The notes under the pieces: generated by a model
Told to the model about the DNA's origin: nothing
What the model saw: the letters and a program-made list of their open reading frames with translations, nothing else
Database searches by the model: none
NCBI RefSeq assembly: GCF_000003815.2
Contig: NC_049994.1
Location: forward strand, 8,579,320 to 8,643,319
DNA length: 64,000 nucleotides
Source of the DNA: Branchiostoma floridae
Lineage: Eukaryota; Chordata; Leptocardii; Amphioxiformes; Branchiostomatidae
Direction: 5' to 3'
In this document: positions 1-11,620 of the stretch, in pieces
How positions within the stretch are numbered: position 1 is the stretch's first letter
How the letters are laid out: the number at the start of each line of letters is the position of its first letter
Position numbers and translations under genes: made by a program

Positions 1-451
1 ATAAAGTGTTATTAAAAACGCTTTAATAGTACTTGCGTATGTGACAAGTTTTTTTTCTTCAGAAAACCAAGACAACAATACAGTTTGCTTTCATTCAAAT
101 TTACATCTTACGAAATTTTCCCTGTGAGTAGATCGGACACTCGCAGCCCAAAATCTTCAGATAGGACCAAAAGTTAGATGGTAGTAAGCCAAGACTTTAA
201 TGTTCCTCACTGCTGTACTATAATTGAGCAATATTGAGCTTGTTAGCGCCGTGCGACAGCTATAATAAAATGTCAGCGTACAGCGGCTAATGGTAACTTA
301 CTTTGTCAGGGGATTTGGTACTAGGGGGGGCAGTCTGCTTTAAATTCTTTGTAGGTAGTATGGAGGCTTTTCAACGATATATATACTGTATATTTGTACT
401 AACTACATTTCAGAGATAAGTCGACGAAGGCTAGACATCTAGATAATAAGA

Positions 452-599
452 TACGCCAAAAATCAGTTACTCAAGCAACTGGATATGATTTTGGAAACGG
501 TCAGACGTGTGTGACACTGACGAAAGACAACGGATGGTTGTCTGAAACGTCTGTTTCCAAAATCATATCTAGTTGCTTGAGTAACTGATTTTTGGCGTA
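452..599. mobile_element. Fold-back MITE with 47-bp near-perfect inverted arms
   Basis: The left arm 452-498 opens TACGCCAAAAATCAGTTACT, and the right arm 553-599 is its reverse complement with about one mismatch. The 54-bp spacer has further GTCAGACGT/ACGTCTG symmetry. A solo relative of one arm is at 48483-48520. Confidence 0.85.
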
Positions 600-2645
600 C
601 AAATCAGACGGGCTTACCCCAAGAAAATATTATGAATAAGACCTACCTGTCGTCAATTCAAAATGAATCTTTGTTACTTGCTAGTATTAAGGTGCTATCA
701 TCAATGATGAAAGCTCCTTACTAAGTTCAAATCAAGCTCACATTGCCTAAAATTGGAATGAGTTATTATAGATAATGTGCCAGCCACACAAAGACTACAT
801 TTGTATATCAGTGAGGTTTTACGTATTCCCTACATAGCGTAGGTATTAGACTTGTTGTTTACAACTGTTAGCAATTTGTTTCGCATTGTACCCTTTACAA
901 TTGTCGTACCATAAAGTTTGATTTATAAACACGCTCACTCGGCACCATCAATGCTATCGTGTTATCCTTATAGATATCCTTTGAGTTTTTCTTTTCAATT
1001 CGGCTTGACCGACATCAGCTATAAAATGCTCCTAAATTTTACATCATATTGTTTGAACCAAGCAGAGGGAAAGCAGAATCGGCCATGAGACATTGTAATG
1101 ACAGTCTGGCGAATTTTACGACTTGTACTTTTGTGCGTAATGGTCAGGTACAACGGTACCATCTGGCGTGAGCTGTTGTCTCGGCCCACCTGTTGAGTAA
1201 CGTCAGGTAAGGGTGACGTGCGACAAGCGTTCAGGTGTGTAGGGGACAACACCTGGTCATGATTATGGAGGAAGGCTCAACAGTAACCTCGTAAACACAC
1301 GTTGAGTAACACGCCCCAAGATTCAGGATGTTGATACTCCGTCGCCCCCCCCCTTCTACCATATATCAATTGAAGACGAATATTACTTTTTTTATTGTTT
1401 GCCCCAAATATTCTGTTATATGAAATTCACTGTACACAAGGCTATCATCTTACATACCGGGATTTACCTCAATAGACTTAGATAGTAAATTCAGATACAT
1501 TATGACATGTGACAATCCCTGTATGTTTTACATACATACCAACGACATGTAACGTTATAACTGATACTTGGTCTCCAGACTACATTTTCATTGACAGCGT
1601 CTTTCTATCTTTTTAGAAAAGAAATCCTATTGTTCTCAGGTCATAAAATACCAATTGTAGATTATATACTAGCAACATTTTATCAACTTGGCGGGAGCTT
1701 TTATCAAATGTCTTTAATGTCAAGCTATGATAAATTAATTGAACGCTTTATCAAGTTACCAAGATGATTTACAACCGCAAGTTATTTGTATTTGCTTGCT
1801 CACGTGGGCTACCTGCAATAGTTATATGACTACATCAGAGACCATCAATAGAATATGAAATATCATTACCTTCAATTTTGATAGTGAAGCATGACAATAC
1901 AGTTTTAAAGCATAAGACTCTAAGAAGTATGCTACTGCCAAACCTATCGTACATATGTTACAAAGTAGAAGCCAGTTAAGTGCACAACAGATTAACGCAC
2001 ACTTCTGTTAACTGAACGTAATCCCGAAATCCCCAACCGATGCGGTCCAGCTAGATAACTTTGCATTTTTGCACCAGCCAAATAATTGCACGAAATATGT
2101 TGTGCAATTAAACGGCCTCTATTGTATCACTAAATTATTGTTTATGATAAATACATTGCTACAGACAGTAGCCGTTTACCTGTAAGATATGCCCTTTATA
2201 TATCACGTCAAGTTCTTTCTCAACCACGGGTTTGACATCTACCGCACCCACCCAGTGTCACAATCATCATAATCACAAGGAGTCCCCACATATTTAGGCC
2301 TCTCCAGTCGTGAGCATTCTGTAACTATGTTATTATACCCTGCGACTTCGGAGTCAATAGCCTTGAAATGAGTCTACTATTAACCTATACTTAACCCATG
2401 ACACATTGACATCTAAATACAGATTAATGACTACTGAAGTTTGCTCTATTACTAGGAAGATGGGGAGGGGGGCAATCACGGCGGAGAAATCTTCTTTTCT
2501 TGTTGTAGTCTGCATGTCATTCCTAGATTATTCGGAACCTGTAAAATTCACATGCGCTGCTCAAATAGTACTCTGAACTGTATTGTTCTATGTGTTGGGT
2601 TATATTACTGATTTATTATCAATGTGACACGACAAAAATCTTTTA
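600..2645. other. Intergenic, no gene seen
   Basis: AT-rich sequence with the non-LTR fragment at 1350-1545. Short open frames have no recognisable domain. Confidence 0.7.
1350..1545 (+). mobile_element. Non-LTR retrotransposon 3' fragment, same family as 7210-7462
   Basis: GCCCCAAATATTCTGTTATA, then TACATACCGGGATTTA and ATTATGACATGTGACAA, align with 7330-7455 over about 150 bp. The protein part is eroded: the knuckle His codon is changed and the frame is shifted. Only the 3' end survives. Confidence 0.7.
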
Positions 2646-2881
2646 GGTGGCATCTCACTGCACTTGGGGCACCGGTGCGTCACTGCGGGGTTTGTTCACT
2701 GCGGCACTGTTGTGTTGTTTCCGTCGATTCTTTATAATTCAGATATTGCGTAGAACGTAAAAGTATGACTAAGAAGACCAAAAAAAACGAGAAATTCGTT
2801 CTTTATCTCTTAATTTTTTTTGCGTAATCTTTTGAACTCTACAGTGCCGCACCGATGCCTAAAGTGCAGTGAGATACCACC
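2646..2881. mobile_element. Long-TIR MITE family 'GGTGG', copy 1
   Basis: The left end GGTGGCATCTCACTGCACTT continues through GGGGCACCGGTGCG, and the right end is its inverted counterpart ending GAGATACCACC. The arms are about 50 bp around an AT-rich core containing TTCGTTCTTTATCTCT. Other copies are listed at 19340, 23708, 27886, 45698, 55115 and 60991. Confidence 0.85.
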
Positions 2882-2922
2882 ATTATGCAGAAAAAAAACT
2901 GCACGTAAACATTGGGACTGGG

Positions 2923-3343
2923 TAGGGGTGGGTACCGGTACAGAAAATTCAGGTTCAGGTCCAGTTGACGTCCAAAGGATCAGGTCCAGGTCCAAACTGA
3001 ACCTGGACCTGATTCAAAACAATGGTCCATTTCGCTACAAAGAAATCTGTATCTTTGTATATTCGAATCCCACTGGCGTTTTAAATCCTACAATGCTAAC
3101 TGTCTCTGTACGATTGCCTATAAACCTTGGTAGAATCGACTATAGACTCTACGCTACTTCGCTTTTGTTATTTTATTCGACAGGTAAGCCCTAAAACGTG
3201 TGAATGCCTGATCATATAATCTATTCATTTTCCAATAGGTCCAACATCCGGCCTAACGAATTTTTTCAGGTCCAATTTTTCCGGACCGGTCCAACAAGAA
3301 AAAGCGGTTTTGTACCGGTGCGCTGTACCGGTACCCACCCCTA
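2923..3343. mobile_element. hAT-like non-autonomous DNA transposon with 8-bp target duplication
   Basis: The 421-bp element begins TAGGGGTGGGTACCGGTAC and ends with its inverted complement. It is flanked by the exact direct repeat GGACTGGG (2915-2922 and 3344-3351), the 8-bp duplication expected of hAT transposases. The interior has CAGGTCCAGGTCC-type repeats and no transposase. Relatives occur at about 55871-56100 and 59624-60062. Confidence 0.85.
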
Positions 3344-3351
3344 GGACTGGG

Positions 3352-4066
3352 CCATCTCTTCCATCTGCTCAGAGCAACTGAAAAGGAGCATCACTCTGAC
3401 CATCTGTCTCGGCATCACGTGTGGATTACCTTAAACAAGCGATGATATGACACGATGCGACCGGTTATAGATCTAATTCAATTTCCCAGACCCAATCTCT
3501 ATTAATAATTGACGTGATTATTACGCAGAGTATCACAAAAGCACCCCAGGGATCGCTGTCTATGTTTCATTACTGTGAGAACTGTCAGTTCGTATTTTTG
3601 TTACTTAGTACGTAAAAAAGATCCTTTGTAAGATAAGTGTTCAAAAATATATACGACAAAGATATGCGATATAAAACATATGAATACTCCATCTTATATG
3701 CCTGTAACACATCTCTCAACATATCTTATATAGAGGCTGCAAGATAAATTTTATCAACAATTACAAATAACACACTGCATTTTGTTATTATTCTATAATG
3801 CTGATTACCGTTTCATATCAACTTTACACATGTGTGATCATTACCATTATCGTGTAGTTCCGAATACATTATATACAAGTACACATCAATACATTATGTA
3901 TTAATGTGGAAGCTGAAAACAATGTAACATATAGTGATCCATAGTAAGCTATATATTGAGTTTGGAACAATATTTTTTTAATGAGAAATCATAGTGCTCG
4001 TCGCGCGCGATATTCACAATTTTACCGACAATTGCATAAAGGGGGTCCCCACAACCGTATATACGG
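3352..4066. other. Intergenic, nothing recognised
   Basis: AT-rich and non-repetitive as far as I can see. Confidence 0.65.
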
Positions 4067-4118
4067 ACCTCATACTGACTTGAATGTGGTAACCCCCCCC
4101 CCCCCCCTTATGCGTCTA

Positions 4119-4378
4119 TATTCAAGTCCGTATGAGGTCCTTATGGCATTATTAGCCTCTACCAGGCTCCATAGGTCGCTGAAAAAACAGTAGCAATTGG
4201 ACAAATTTATAGACAGATGAGATGGCAGAGGAGCGAGTATACAACCCATACTCCTTCGCCAACAAACGCGAGTGCAGGCTATTTGTCTATATTTGTCCAA
4301 TTTCTACTATTCTTCCAGCGACCTGTGGGGTCTGGTGGAGGCTATGACTTCCATGCGGACCTCATACGGACTTGAATA
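4119..4378. mobile_element. Fold-back element with about 100-bp inverted arms
   Basis: It starts TATTCAAGTCCGTATGAGGT and ends with the mirrored ACCTCATACGGACTTGAATA. The inner arms also pair: TAGGTCGCTGAAAAAACAGT with ACTATTCTTCCAGCGACCTG, and AATTGGACAAATTTATAGAC with its counterpart near 4280-4302. A further partial end (GGACCTCATACTGACTTGAA) lies at 4067-4086, before a C16 tract. Confidence 0.8.
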
Positions 4379-5138
4379 CATACGCACGTACGTGTGAACC
4401 CACCTATACTGTAAATGAGTATCCTGGAAACCCGTCCATATGTTCAGTGCTCTTACCAAGGTTACCAAGTTTCCCCTGTTTAATCATGGATGACAAACAA
4501 ACACCTGTCTCTTCTCACCAGACCATAGGAGGGTACATGGACACTACCACACATCTCAGCTTATTTTGATCAGCCATACCACAAGTATGGTGAAATATAT
4601 TGTATTCGTATTGTTTCTTCTTCTTTCTTCTTATCCTGTCAAATCTTTACAGCGATCCATCTCCGTCGTTCCTGGACCGAATGACCTGAAATTTAATACA
4701 GGGATAGAGTGGGCCTATACTCCCAGACGTTTTCATTTTTTTTTCACATCTGTCTTTCAAATGGTCTTATTGAGTTCTTTCATAGTACTTATCATCGTAC
4801 ATTTTAGAAAATGAGTCAAGATTCTTAGTTACATTAGACGACTTAGCTTGAGCAAAATAGTGTTCGGTAGTCTATATACATAGCCTCCATTCACTAACCA
4901 ATAGCAGAAAGCTAACAGGATATTTGAATACTATAACAACAACCGTTATACGGTTGTATAGAACTATGGATAACATATCAGACATAATTTGCAATATGTT
5001 ATAAGTTTGGATTTATATCTATAATGTCCTTTTTGCAATTATAATCAATAGCATAAAAAAAAAGAAAAGCAGACAATTGCTTGCTTTACATACCTGTTGT
5101 GAGATTTCTTTGAGGGTAAACATATTCTAGGTGTTTTT

Positions 5139-5990
5139 CTATCATCAAGACAATGCGCTTCCATAGTGTGTTGTTGTTTTTTTTCTATCGTTTGTAGTCT
5201 TTACGGTCGAGCTTGTTGAAAGGTGTGAATCTATATAAAAGAAGACCCTGGGCGGTCCTTGCGTAGTCATATGGGATGAGCATATTTTAAAGGTGATTTT
5301 TTTCAATCACCAAGACAATGCGCTTCCATAGTATGCTGTTGTTTTTCCATCGTTTGGAATGTTGTGTAATCTTTACGGTCGAGCGTGGCGGAAGATATAA
5401 AATCTCTATAAAAGGCGTCTCAGGTGAGATTTTCTGGATGTTAACATATTTTGAAGGTGTTTTTTTAATCATCAAGATAATGTGCCTCCATAGTGTGTTG
5501 TTGCTTTTCCATCGTTTGGAATTTGTGTAGTCTTTGCGGTCGAAGGTGTGAGTTTATATTTATATACATAAAAGAAGTCACTGGGCGGTCCTTGAGTAGT
5601 TCGTGTGTCAAAGCTGTTGTGAGAGTTCTTTAAGGGTAAGCAAATTTTTAAGACAATGACAATGATCTTTATTGCATATTCCTGCCCAATATGGGCTAGA
5701 TACATTGAATTAGATAAGTTAAGTATAGGTGTAAAGAGGTTACATTTTATATCATCTAAAATATACAGAGTCTCTTCTCTCTTTTTAAAATTTGTGTAGA
5801 CAAATTTACAGAGCTTTTCCAGTACGTTGTACTTTTTAGTCGACATAAGGTGTTTTGATATCATCAAGACAATTCGCTTCCACAGTGTGCTGTTGTTTTT
5901 TCCATCGTGTGGAATTTTGTGTAGTCTTTACGGTCGGAAGGTGTGAGTCCCTGGGCGGTCCTTGAGTAGTCCGTTTGTCACAGCTCTGTC
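5139..5990. repeat. Local tandem array of about 165-bp units, interrupted by a retroelement
   Basis: Units beginning ATCATCAAGACAATGCGCTT (or ATCACCAAGACAATGCGC) occur near 5142, 5307, 5468 and 5859. Shared words are CCATAGTGTGTTGTTG, CTTTACGGTCGA and CTGGGCGGTCCTTG. The last two units are split by the antisense non-LTR fragment 5651-5847. Confidence 0.8.
5651..5847 (-). mobile_element. Non-LTR retrotransposon 3' end fragment, same family as 19545-20411
   Basis: The minus strand reads KYNVLEKLCKFVYTNF and on into KKREETLYILDDIKC, matching the last codons and 3' tail of the 19.5-kb copy, including the ATTGTC-rich terminus. The stop seen in the larger copy after KKREET reads through here. It interrupts the last unit of a local tandem array (5139-5990), so it inserted after that array formed. 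Confidence 0.85.
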
Positions 5991-7209
5991 AGGTGGAAGA
6001 CATCCGCGCCTGTAAAAGTGCACACAGACCACCTCTGTCGCCACATGGAGCGCCCCTCCCTTCGTTTCTTCTCGCAACAAGGGCTTGATTGATCTCTCGA
6101 GACTTGGGACGAGAGCTCCCGAAAATGTCACAGGTAGCGGCAGACGATGCTGTAAATACCAACCCGCGTGGTTCTCAGCGTTATCTGTTATGTTCACGTC
6201 AACTGGAAAGTTGTATTTAATCCTAGGGCTTAGAGATACCACGTTTAGCCTCCCGAGGAAAAGGCGTACGGAGCGCAACACTTGGTCCTGATTTATGCAT
6301 TTTACAACTTCTGTGATTTATCCTAGAACTCCAGACATTTGCGCTTTTCATGCTCGTGAGAGAGAGAACTGGCCTGAAACATCTATTACTCTTTGTCTTT
6401 GCCCTACCCGCGACAGCGTACCTGTATAAGCATATGTCACAATTACAGTCAGCCACTTTTGGACAAATTTGACAAAACAAAGACCATTTTAGTGTCCTTA
6501 GAAAATGATAATCTACATTACATCTTTGTATAGAAAAGTCAAGCATGAGTTTTCAATCATTTTCTAATTTCTCGCCAAATGATAACAGTAATCGCGTCTT
6601 AATCATAGTATACGTAGAGTGACAAGCTCATTTTGGTCTCATTTGAATTGTGTAACATCCAAATGACAACAAGGGTTATACAAACATAAGACATCTCCTT
6701 TCAAAAACGTCTTCAACCTCATGTGCCACTACAGAGAGAGACGTCCTTCTAGCAGTACACAAAGAACACTTTATGTAAAAAGGTGCGTCTCCGTTAGGCA
6801 GACATGAACAATAACCCAACCTTAATACGCAGGTGAGCTGTTATTAAGCCTCGAATTTTTGATCGAGCGAGAACAAAGGCCAAGTCATTAGGTTGAGATT
6901 GTCTAGTAGATACCATTGTTCCGCCGTCCTGTAGGCCATTTTATCGGCCAGAGCAGGCACCGTCTGCCAGTGTGGTCTGTACGGTCCTGGTCTGGCTGAC
7001 CGCTCCCTCTTGGGCCTGGCCGAAAAATGACCAATTTGCAGATATTATCTTTTGTTCCCTTCTTGTTCACAAACGATGGGGGTGTGGATCTAATCTACCT
7101 GACTACACATTTTCTGAAGAAACAGGAGGAAAGTTGTAACACTTAGATCTAAGGATGATCCTTGTGTTGGTGTTGTCTTAGGATTTTTCTGGGTTTTAAC
7201 TAGTCAAAC
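5991..7209. other. Intergenic, nothing recognised
   Basis: Overlapping frames on both strands at 5928-6546 (about 107-117 codons on the minus strand) lack domains, splice structure or repeats that would support a gene. Confidence 0.6.
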
Positions 7210-7462
7210 TCAGAATTGGCTGTCACAAATTAAGCATAGAAACCGACAGATTCCCAAAAAAAGTCTATCGACCAGAGGTTTGTCCATTCTGTCCAATATC
7301 TGACGAATATCACATTTTGATTGTATGCCCCAAATATTCTGTTATACGCAATTCATAAGTATGTGAAGTATCATTTTACATACCGGGATTTAACTCAATG
7401 GACTTAGATTGTAAATTTCAATATATTATGACATGTGACAACCCCTGCATGGTATACATAGA
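7210..7462 (+). mobile_element. Non-LTR retrotransposon 3' fragment running into an assembly gap
   Basis: In one frame there is IGCHKLSIETDRFPK. After a frameshift within an A run, the text continues as RPEVCPFCPISDEYHILIVC, again the C-x2-C ... H-x4-C knuckle of CR1/L2-like C-termini. The following 3' region ending GACATGTGACAACCCCTG is shared with 1386-1530. It stops at the N run starting at 7463. Confidence 0.75.
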
Positions 7463-7562
7463 NNNNNNNNNNNNNNNNNNNNNNNNNNNNNNNNNNNNNN
7501 NNNNNNNNNNNNNNNNNNNNNNNNNNNNNNNNNNNNNNNNNNNNNNNNNNNNNNNNNNNNNN
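7463..7562. other. Assembly gap (100 N)
   Basis: A run of exactly 100 N, a typical gap of unknown size. It cuts a non-LTR fragment. Confidence 0.99.
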
Positions 7563-8204
7563 GATTAGTTATCATCGCCCTCATAAAGCATCATATCATG
7601 AAAAAATACGTACATAGAACTAAAATTTATTAAAATTATTACTGTCGCTGTACAAATACATATTCTGTATATCATTCATAGCAACCCTAAGTAGCTAAAC
7701 AAATGTTGCCATCACCAAACTTGTATATATTGCCAACATTGCTGTACTTGAATGTTTAAATCAGTCATATTTTGGCGCGTGACGCTTTGACGTACAATCT
7801 GTATTGTGTCATTAGTTAGTAAAAAGAGTTAATACAAAAACAGAAAAATGCCAATTCATAGTCGGACAAATAAAGAAAGTATAATTTTAATACAAGATAT
7901 GAAAGATCTCCATCCTAAATATGATAATCAATTGATACTTTAGTGATAATAACATTTTCTGAATCCTATTTTCATTTGATGACGTTATCATCTGCTTGAA
8001 TAATAAACACCACAGTGAAGAAAACTATTCAAAATATAGAGAATAAATAAATCAACTTATCAATAAATAACTATTCGAATTTTTGTTACATGTCATTTTG
8101 AATAACTATATTGTCAATCAAGAAACACAATTAACAAAAAAGTATGATATACTTCTAGTATTTCACTTCGTGCAAGGTGTGGTATTATCTTTTTGTCACT
8201 TTTT

Positions 8205-8641
8205 TATCACTACGATGTTAAAGTATGAACATGGTTTTATGTCAGATTCTGTTAGGGTAGGTATACTCGTAGTGTTCAACTCTGCAGGACCCAAATTACC
8301 ACTAGAAAGGTAACAATTTGTGATCTTTGTCATTATCTTTTTTCCCCTTTTTTACTTTTTTATCACTACGATGTTAAAGTATGAACATGGTTTTATGTCA
8401 GATTCTGTTAGGGTAGGTATACTCGTAGTGTTCAACGCTGCAGGACCCAAATTACCACTAGAAAGGTAACAATTTGTGATCTTTGTCATTATCTTTTTTC
8501 CCCTTTTTTACTTTTTTATCACTACGATGTTAAAGTATGAACATGGTTTTATGTCAGATTCTGTTAGGGTAGGTATATTCGTAGCATTCAACGCTGCAGG
8601 ACCCAAATTACCACTAGAAAGGTAACAATTTGTGATCTTTG
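8205..8641. repeat. Three near-identical 156-bp tandem copies
   Basis: TATCACTACGATGTTAAAGT occurs at 8205, 8361 and 8517, exactly 156 bp apart. The copies differ by only a handful of bases, and the last is cut at about 8641. Each holds a short frame reading GFMSDSVRVGI...GPKLPLER before AAAGGTAACA. Confidence 0.9.
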
Positions 8642-9866
8642 TTACCCTCGGTGCCTTTGTCTAGAATCAATTTATGAGCCGCCTGACAAGTGTGGCTACA
8701 AGGCTACAGTAGATGTCAGGGTGACGGAAACAATTGGAGTGGGAACACTGCCAGCTACAATTTGTCCCCCGTTCGCGGGAACTGCTTCTACGTCCACCTG
8801 CAATGTTTGTTCAACAATGGACAACTCGTCACTCTTCGTTATTCAGCCATCACTGATCAAGAAGCTCCGAACATTCGACTCGCTACGTTTGGTTTTTGTG
8901 GTGTCTAATTGTATGAGGCAGTTCCCGAATGTAATTCTACTTTGATCGTGGGCGGAAGAAAGAATCGACGTAGGAGCTTGGCAGGTTTTAATATCTAGGT
9001 CTGTTTTTAGAGGTGGTGGTAGCATACTGTGTTCAAAGGATACCGCGACTACATGTCGTCTCACGCGTGGTCTGTAATTAGAGCTTGTCCGATGCACGAA
9101 GACATATTCAGGTGTTTGTTGGAAAGTGGATACGTCATATAGGACGTCTTTGTTGCGTTTTTGGTGTGTCAGACGTAAAGGTCAAATTCCTGTGTCTTTG
9201 GAGACAAAAAACCGCGGCTTAAGTCATGAACTGTAAATGCTGTGACCTGCAAAATTACGGGGCGTCGCGTTAGGATACGGGTGAACGAACATATATTGGC
9301 CTTGCGACGTCGTTTTTGTCAGTGATTTAAGTTTTACGATACTTACGGACATCTTTTTTTCAACCACCATTTGATCTTTATTCATCAACCTAAACATGGT
9401 GATGAAAAAGTTCGAATGATCAATGTCTGATAAATATTATTTGCAAGGCGGTTTTGAACTCATTATGAATGAAAAAAGATTATATAAGAAAGACAAGCAT
9501 GGCTAGAATGCCGTATTTGTCAATCAAACGTCAGAGGGAACAATAGATGATACAATATGGCCGGGAGCTTATACTTCTACAATGGCGGCCATTGTCTCTA
9601 CGTTATCAGATTTCACGACTATTACAGTGTCAATTTCATAGGCGAAGATTGATGAAACGCATTGGTAACAAAAGGGTATTCAATTTCAATACGCTGTAGA
9701 GCAAACAAAAAGCCATTTTAATAGAATAACATCAATTTCATTTTTAAATAGTCCGCCTTTTATTCACGATGTTATTTTGCTTACAGCCATTGGGGACTTG
9801 CTCGCTTGTTTTACTTCTCATCCTTGTGGCATTGGATATCAAGATGACAAAAGGAAGATTAACATT
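8642..9866. other. Intergenic with one possible coding relic
   Basis: From about 8622 to 8945 one + frame is open and Cys-rich (CDLCYPRCLCLESIYEPPDK at its start, CNVCSTMDN later). I do not recognise a family. The rest is AT-rich and empty. Confidence 0.5.
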
Positions 9867-10400
9867 CTTAGCATTTAAGATTAAGGAGCTTGAAAGGGTT
9901 TCCTTGGAATTTTAAGCCAAGGAAACCACACGTCACAATTTGAGCGAAATTGGAAAATTGAAAACTACATATTGTTGAATGTTCAAACTCTCAATGACAA
10001 GTAAATGTGCCTTTTTCTGATTGTTTTTTTCTTCATCTTTTCTTAGCATTTTAAGACTAAGGTGCTTGAAATAGTTTCCTTGGAATTTTAAGCCAAGGAA
10101 ACCACACGTCACAATTTGACTGAAATTGGAAAATTGAGAAACTACACAAATGATGTTATAAATTATAACTCTCTAAAACTAAAGCAAGTGTACCTTTCTA
10201 ATTCTGATTGACTGTTTTTTCATCTCTCTGTTCTTTAGTATGCTTGAAAGAATTTCCTTGGAATTCTACCTACCTACCTACCTACCTACCTAGTCCCTTG
10301 ACCTCCAGGTCGTTGGGGGGACAAGGTAGACATTCTAGGCCAAGCAAATTACACGTCAGAATTTTACCAAAATTTGAAAAATTGTAAACTACATAAATAA
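9867..10400. repeat. Three diverged tandem copies (about 175-190 bp) with a hairpin
   Basis: Each copy carries TTTCCTTGGAATT. Copies 1 and 2 have the stem-loop GGTTTCCTTGG/CCAAGGAAACC or a close variant, then ACACGTCACAATTTGA. In copy 3 the loop is split by an insertion of (CTAC)n plus about 45 bp (10264-10330). Confidence 0.8.
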
Positions 10401-10740
10401 TGTTGAAAGTTCGGATTGGGGATGTTTTTATTGCATTTTCTAACCCTTGCTTATATGTGTACTGGGGTTAGTAGAGGATGACGCTAGGTAATATATCATT
10501 GCCGGAAGTACGCTGTACATTTCGCAGTGTTTATTACAGGGTAGCAGTGTCGGCTTGTTATTGGTCCACTCTCCCTTCTGTTGTTAGATATCCACAGCGT
10601 CTGTAAATAAAGTACGTGTTGGTACGGAGAGGTGTCGCACAAATCATGACATAGATAAGCAACGGGGGGTGGAAATGACAGGTTTAGCTCACTACCTTAA
10701 AATAACGGCAGACCAAAATTAGGGGTTCTGCTCCCGAGTA

Positions 10741-11620
10741 CAAACCGACCGATTAGTTCAAAAGCCTTTTCGTGGTCTAGAAAAAGGGTTTTAAACATTA
10801 CGTCACCCTTTGTTGATGTATAAAAAGAAAGAAATGACAAACTTTGTAAGAACTTGTAACTGTTGATGGAGAGAAGCTACCATAAACTTTAATATAAAAA
10901 TATCAAGTTATCGAGTACAAACCGATCGATTAGTTCAAAAGCTTTTTCGTGGTCTAGAAAAAGGGTTTTAAACATTACGTCACCCTTTGTTGATGTGTAA
11001 AAAGAAATAAATGACAAACTTTGTAAGAACTTGTAACTGTTGATGGAGAGAAGCTACCATAAACTTTAATACAAGAATATCAAGTTATCGAGTGCAAACC
11101 CACCGATTAGTTCAAAAGCTTTTTCGTGGTCTAGAAAAGGGGGGTTACAACATTACGTCACCCTTTGTTGATGTATAAAAAGACGTAAATGACAAACTTT
11201 GTAAGAACTTTTAACAGTTGATGGAGAGAAACTGTCATAGAATTTGATATAAAAATGTCAAGTTATCGAATACAAACCGAACGATTAGTTCAAAAGCTTT
11301 TTCGTAGTCAATAAATAGGGTTTCTAACATTACGTCACCCTTTCTTGATGCATGAAAAGAAATAAATGACAAACTTTGTAAGAACTTGTAGCAGTTAATG
11401 GAGAGAAACTGCCATAAACTTTAACATAAAAATGTCAAGTTATCGAATACAAACCGAACGATTAGTTCAAAGGCTTTTTCGTAGTCAAGAAATAGGGTTT
11501 CCAACATTACGTCACCCTTTCTTGATGTATAAAAAGAAATACATGAGAAACTTTAACGAACTCGTAACAGTTGATGGAGAGAAGCTACCATACATTTTAA
11601 CATATTCCATATAAAATTGA
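10741..11620. repeat. Minisatellite: five copies of a 177-bp unit
   Basis: CAAACCGA (or CAAACCCA) starts units at 10741, 10918, 11095, 11273 and 11450. Every unit has GATTAGTTCAAAAGCTTTTT-like text, ACATTACGTCACCCTTT and TGATGGAGAGAA. Short open frames are incidental. Confidence 0.9.
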
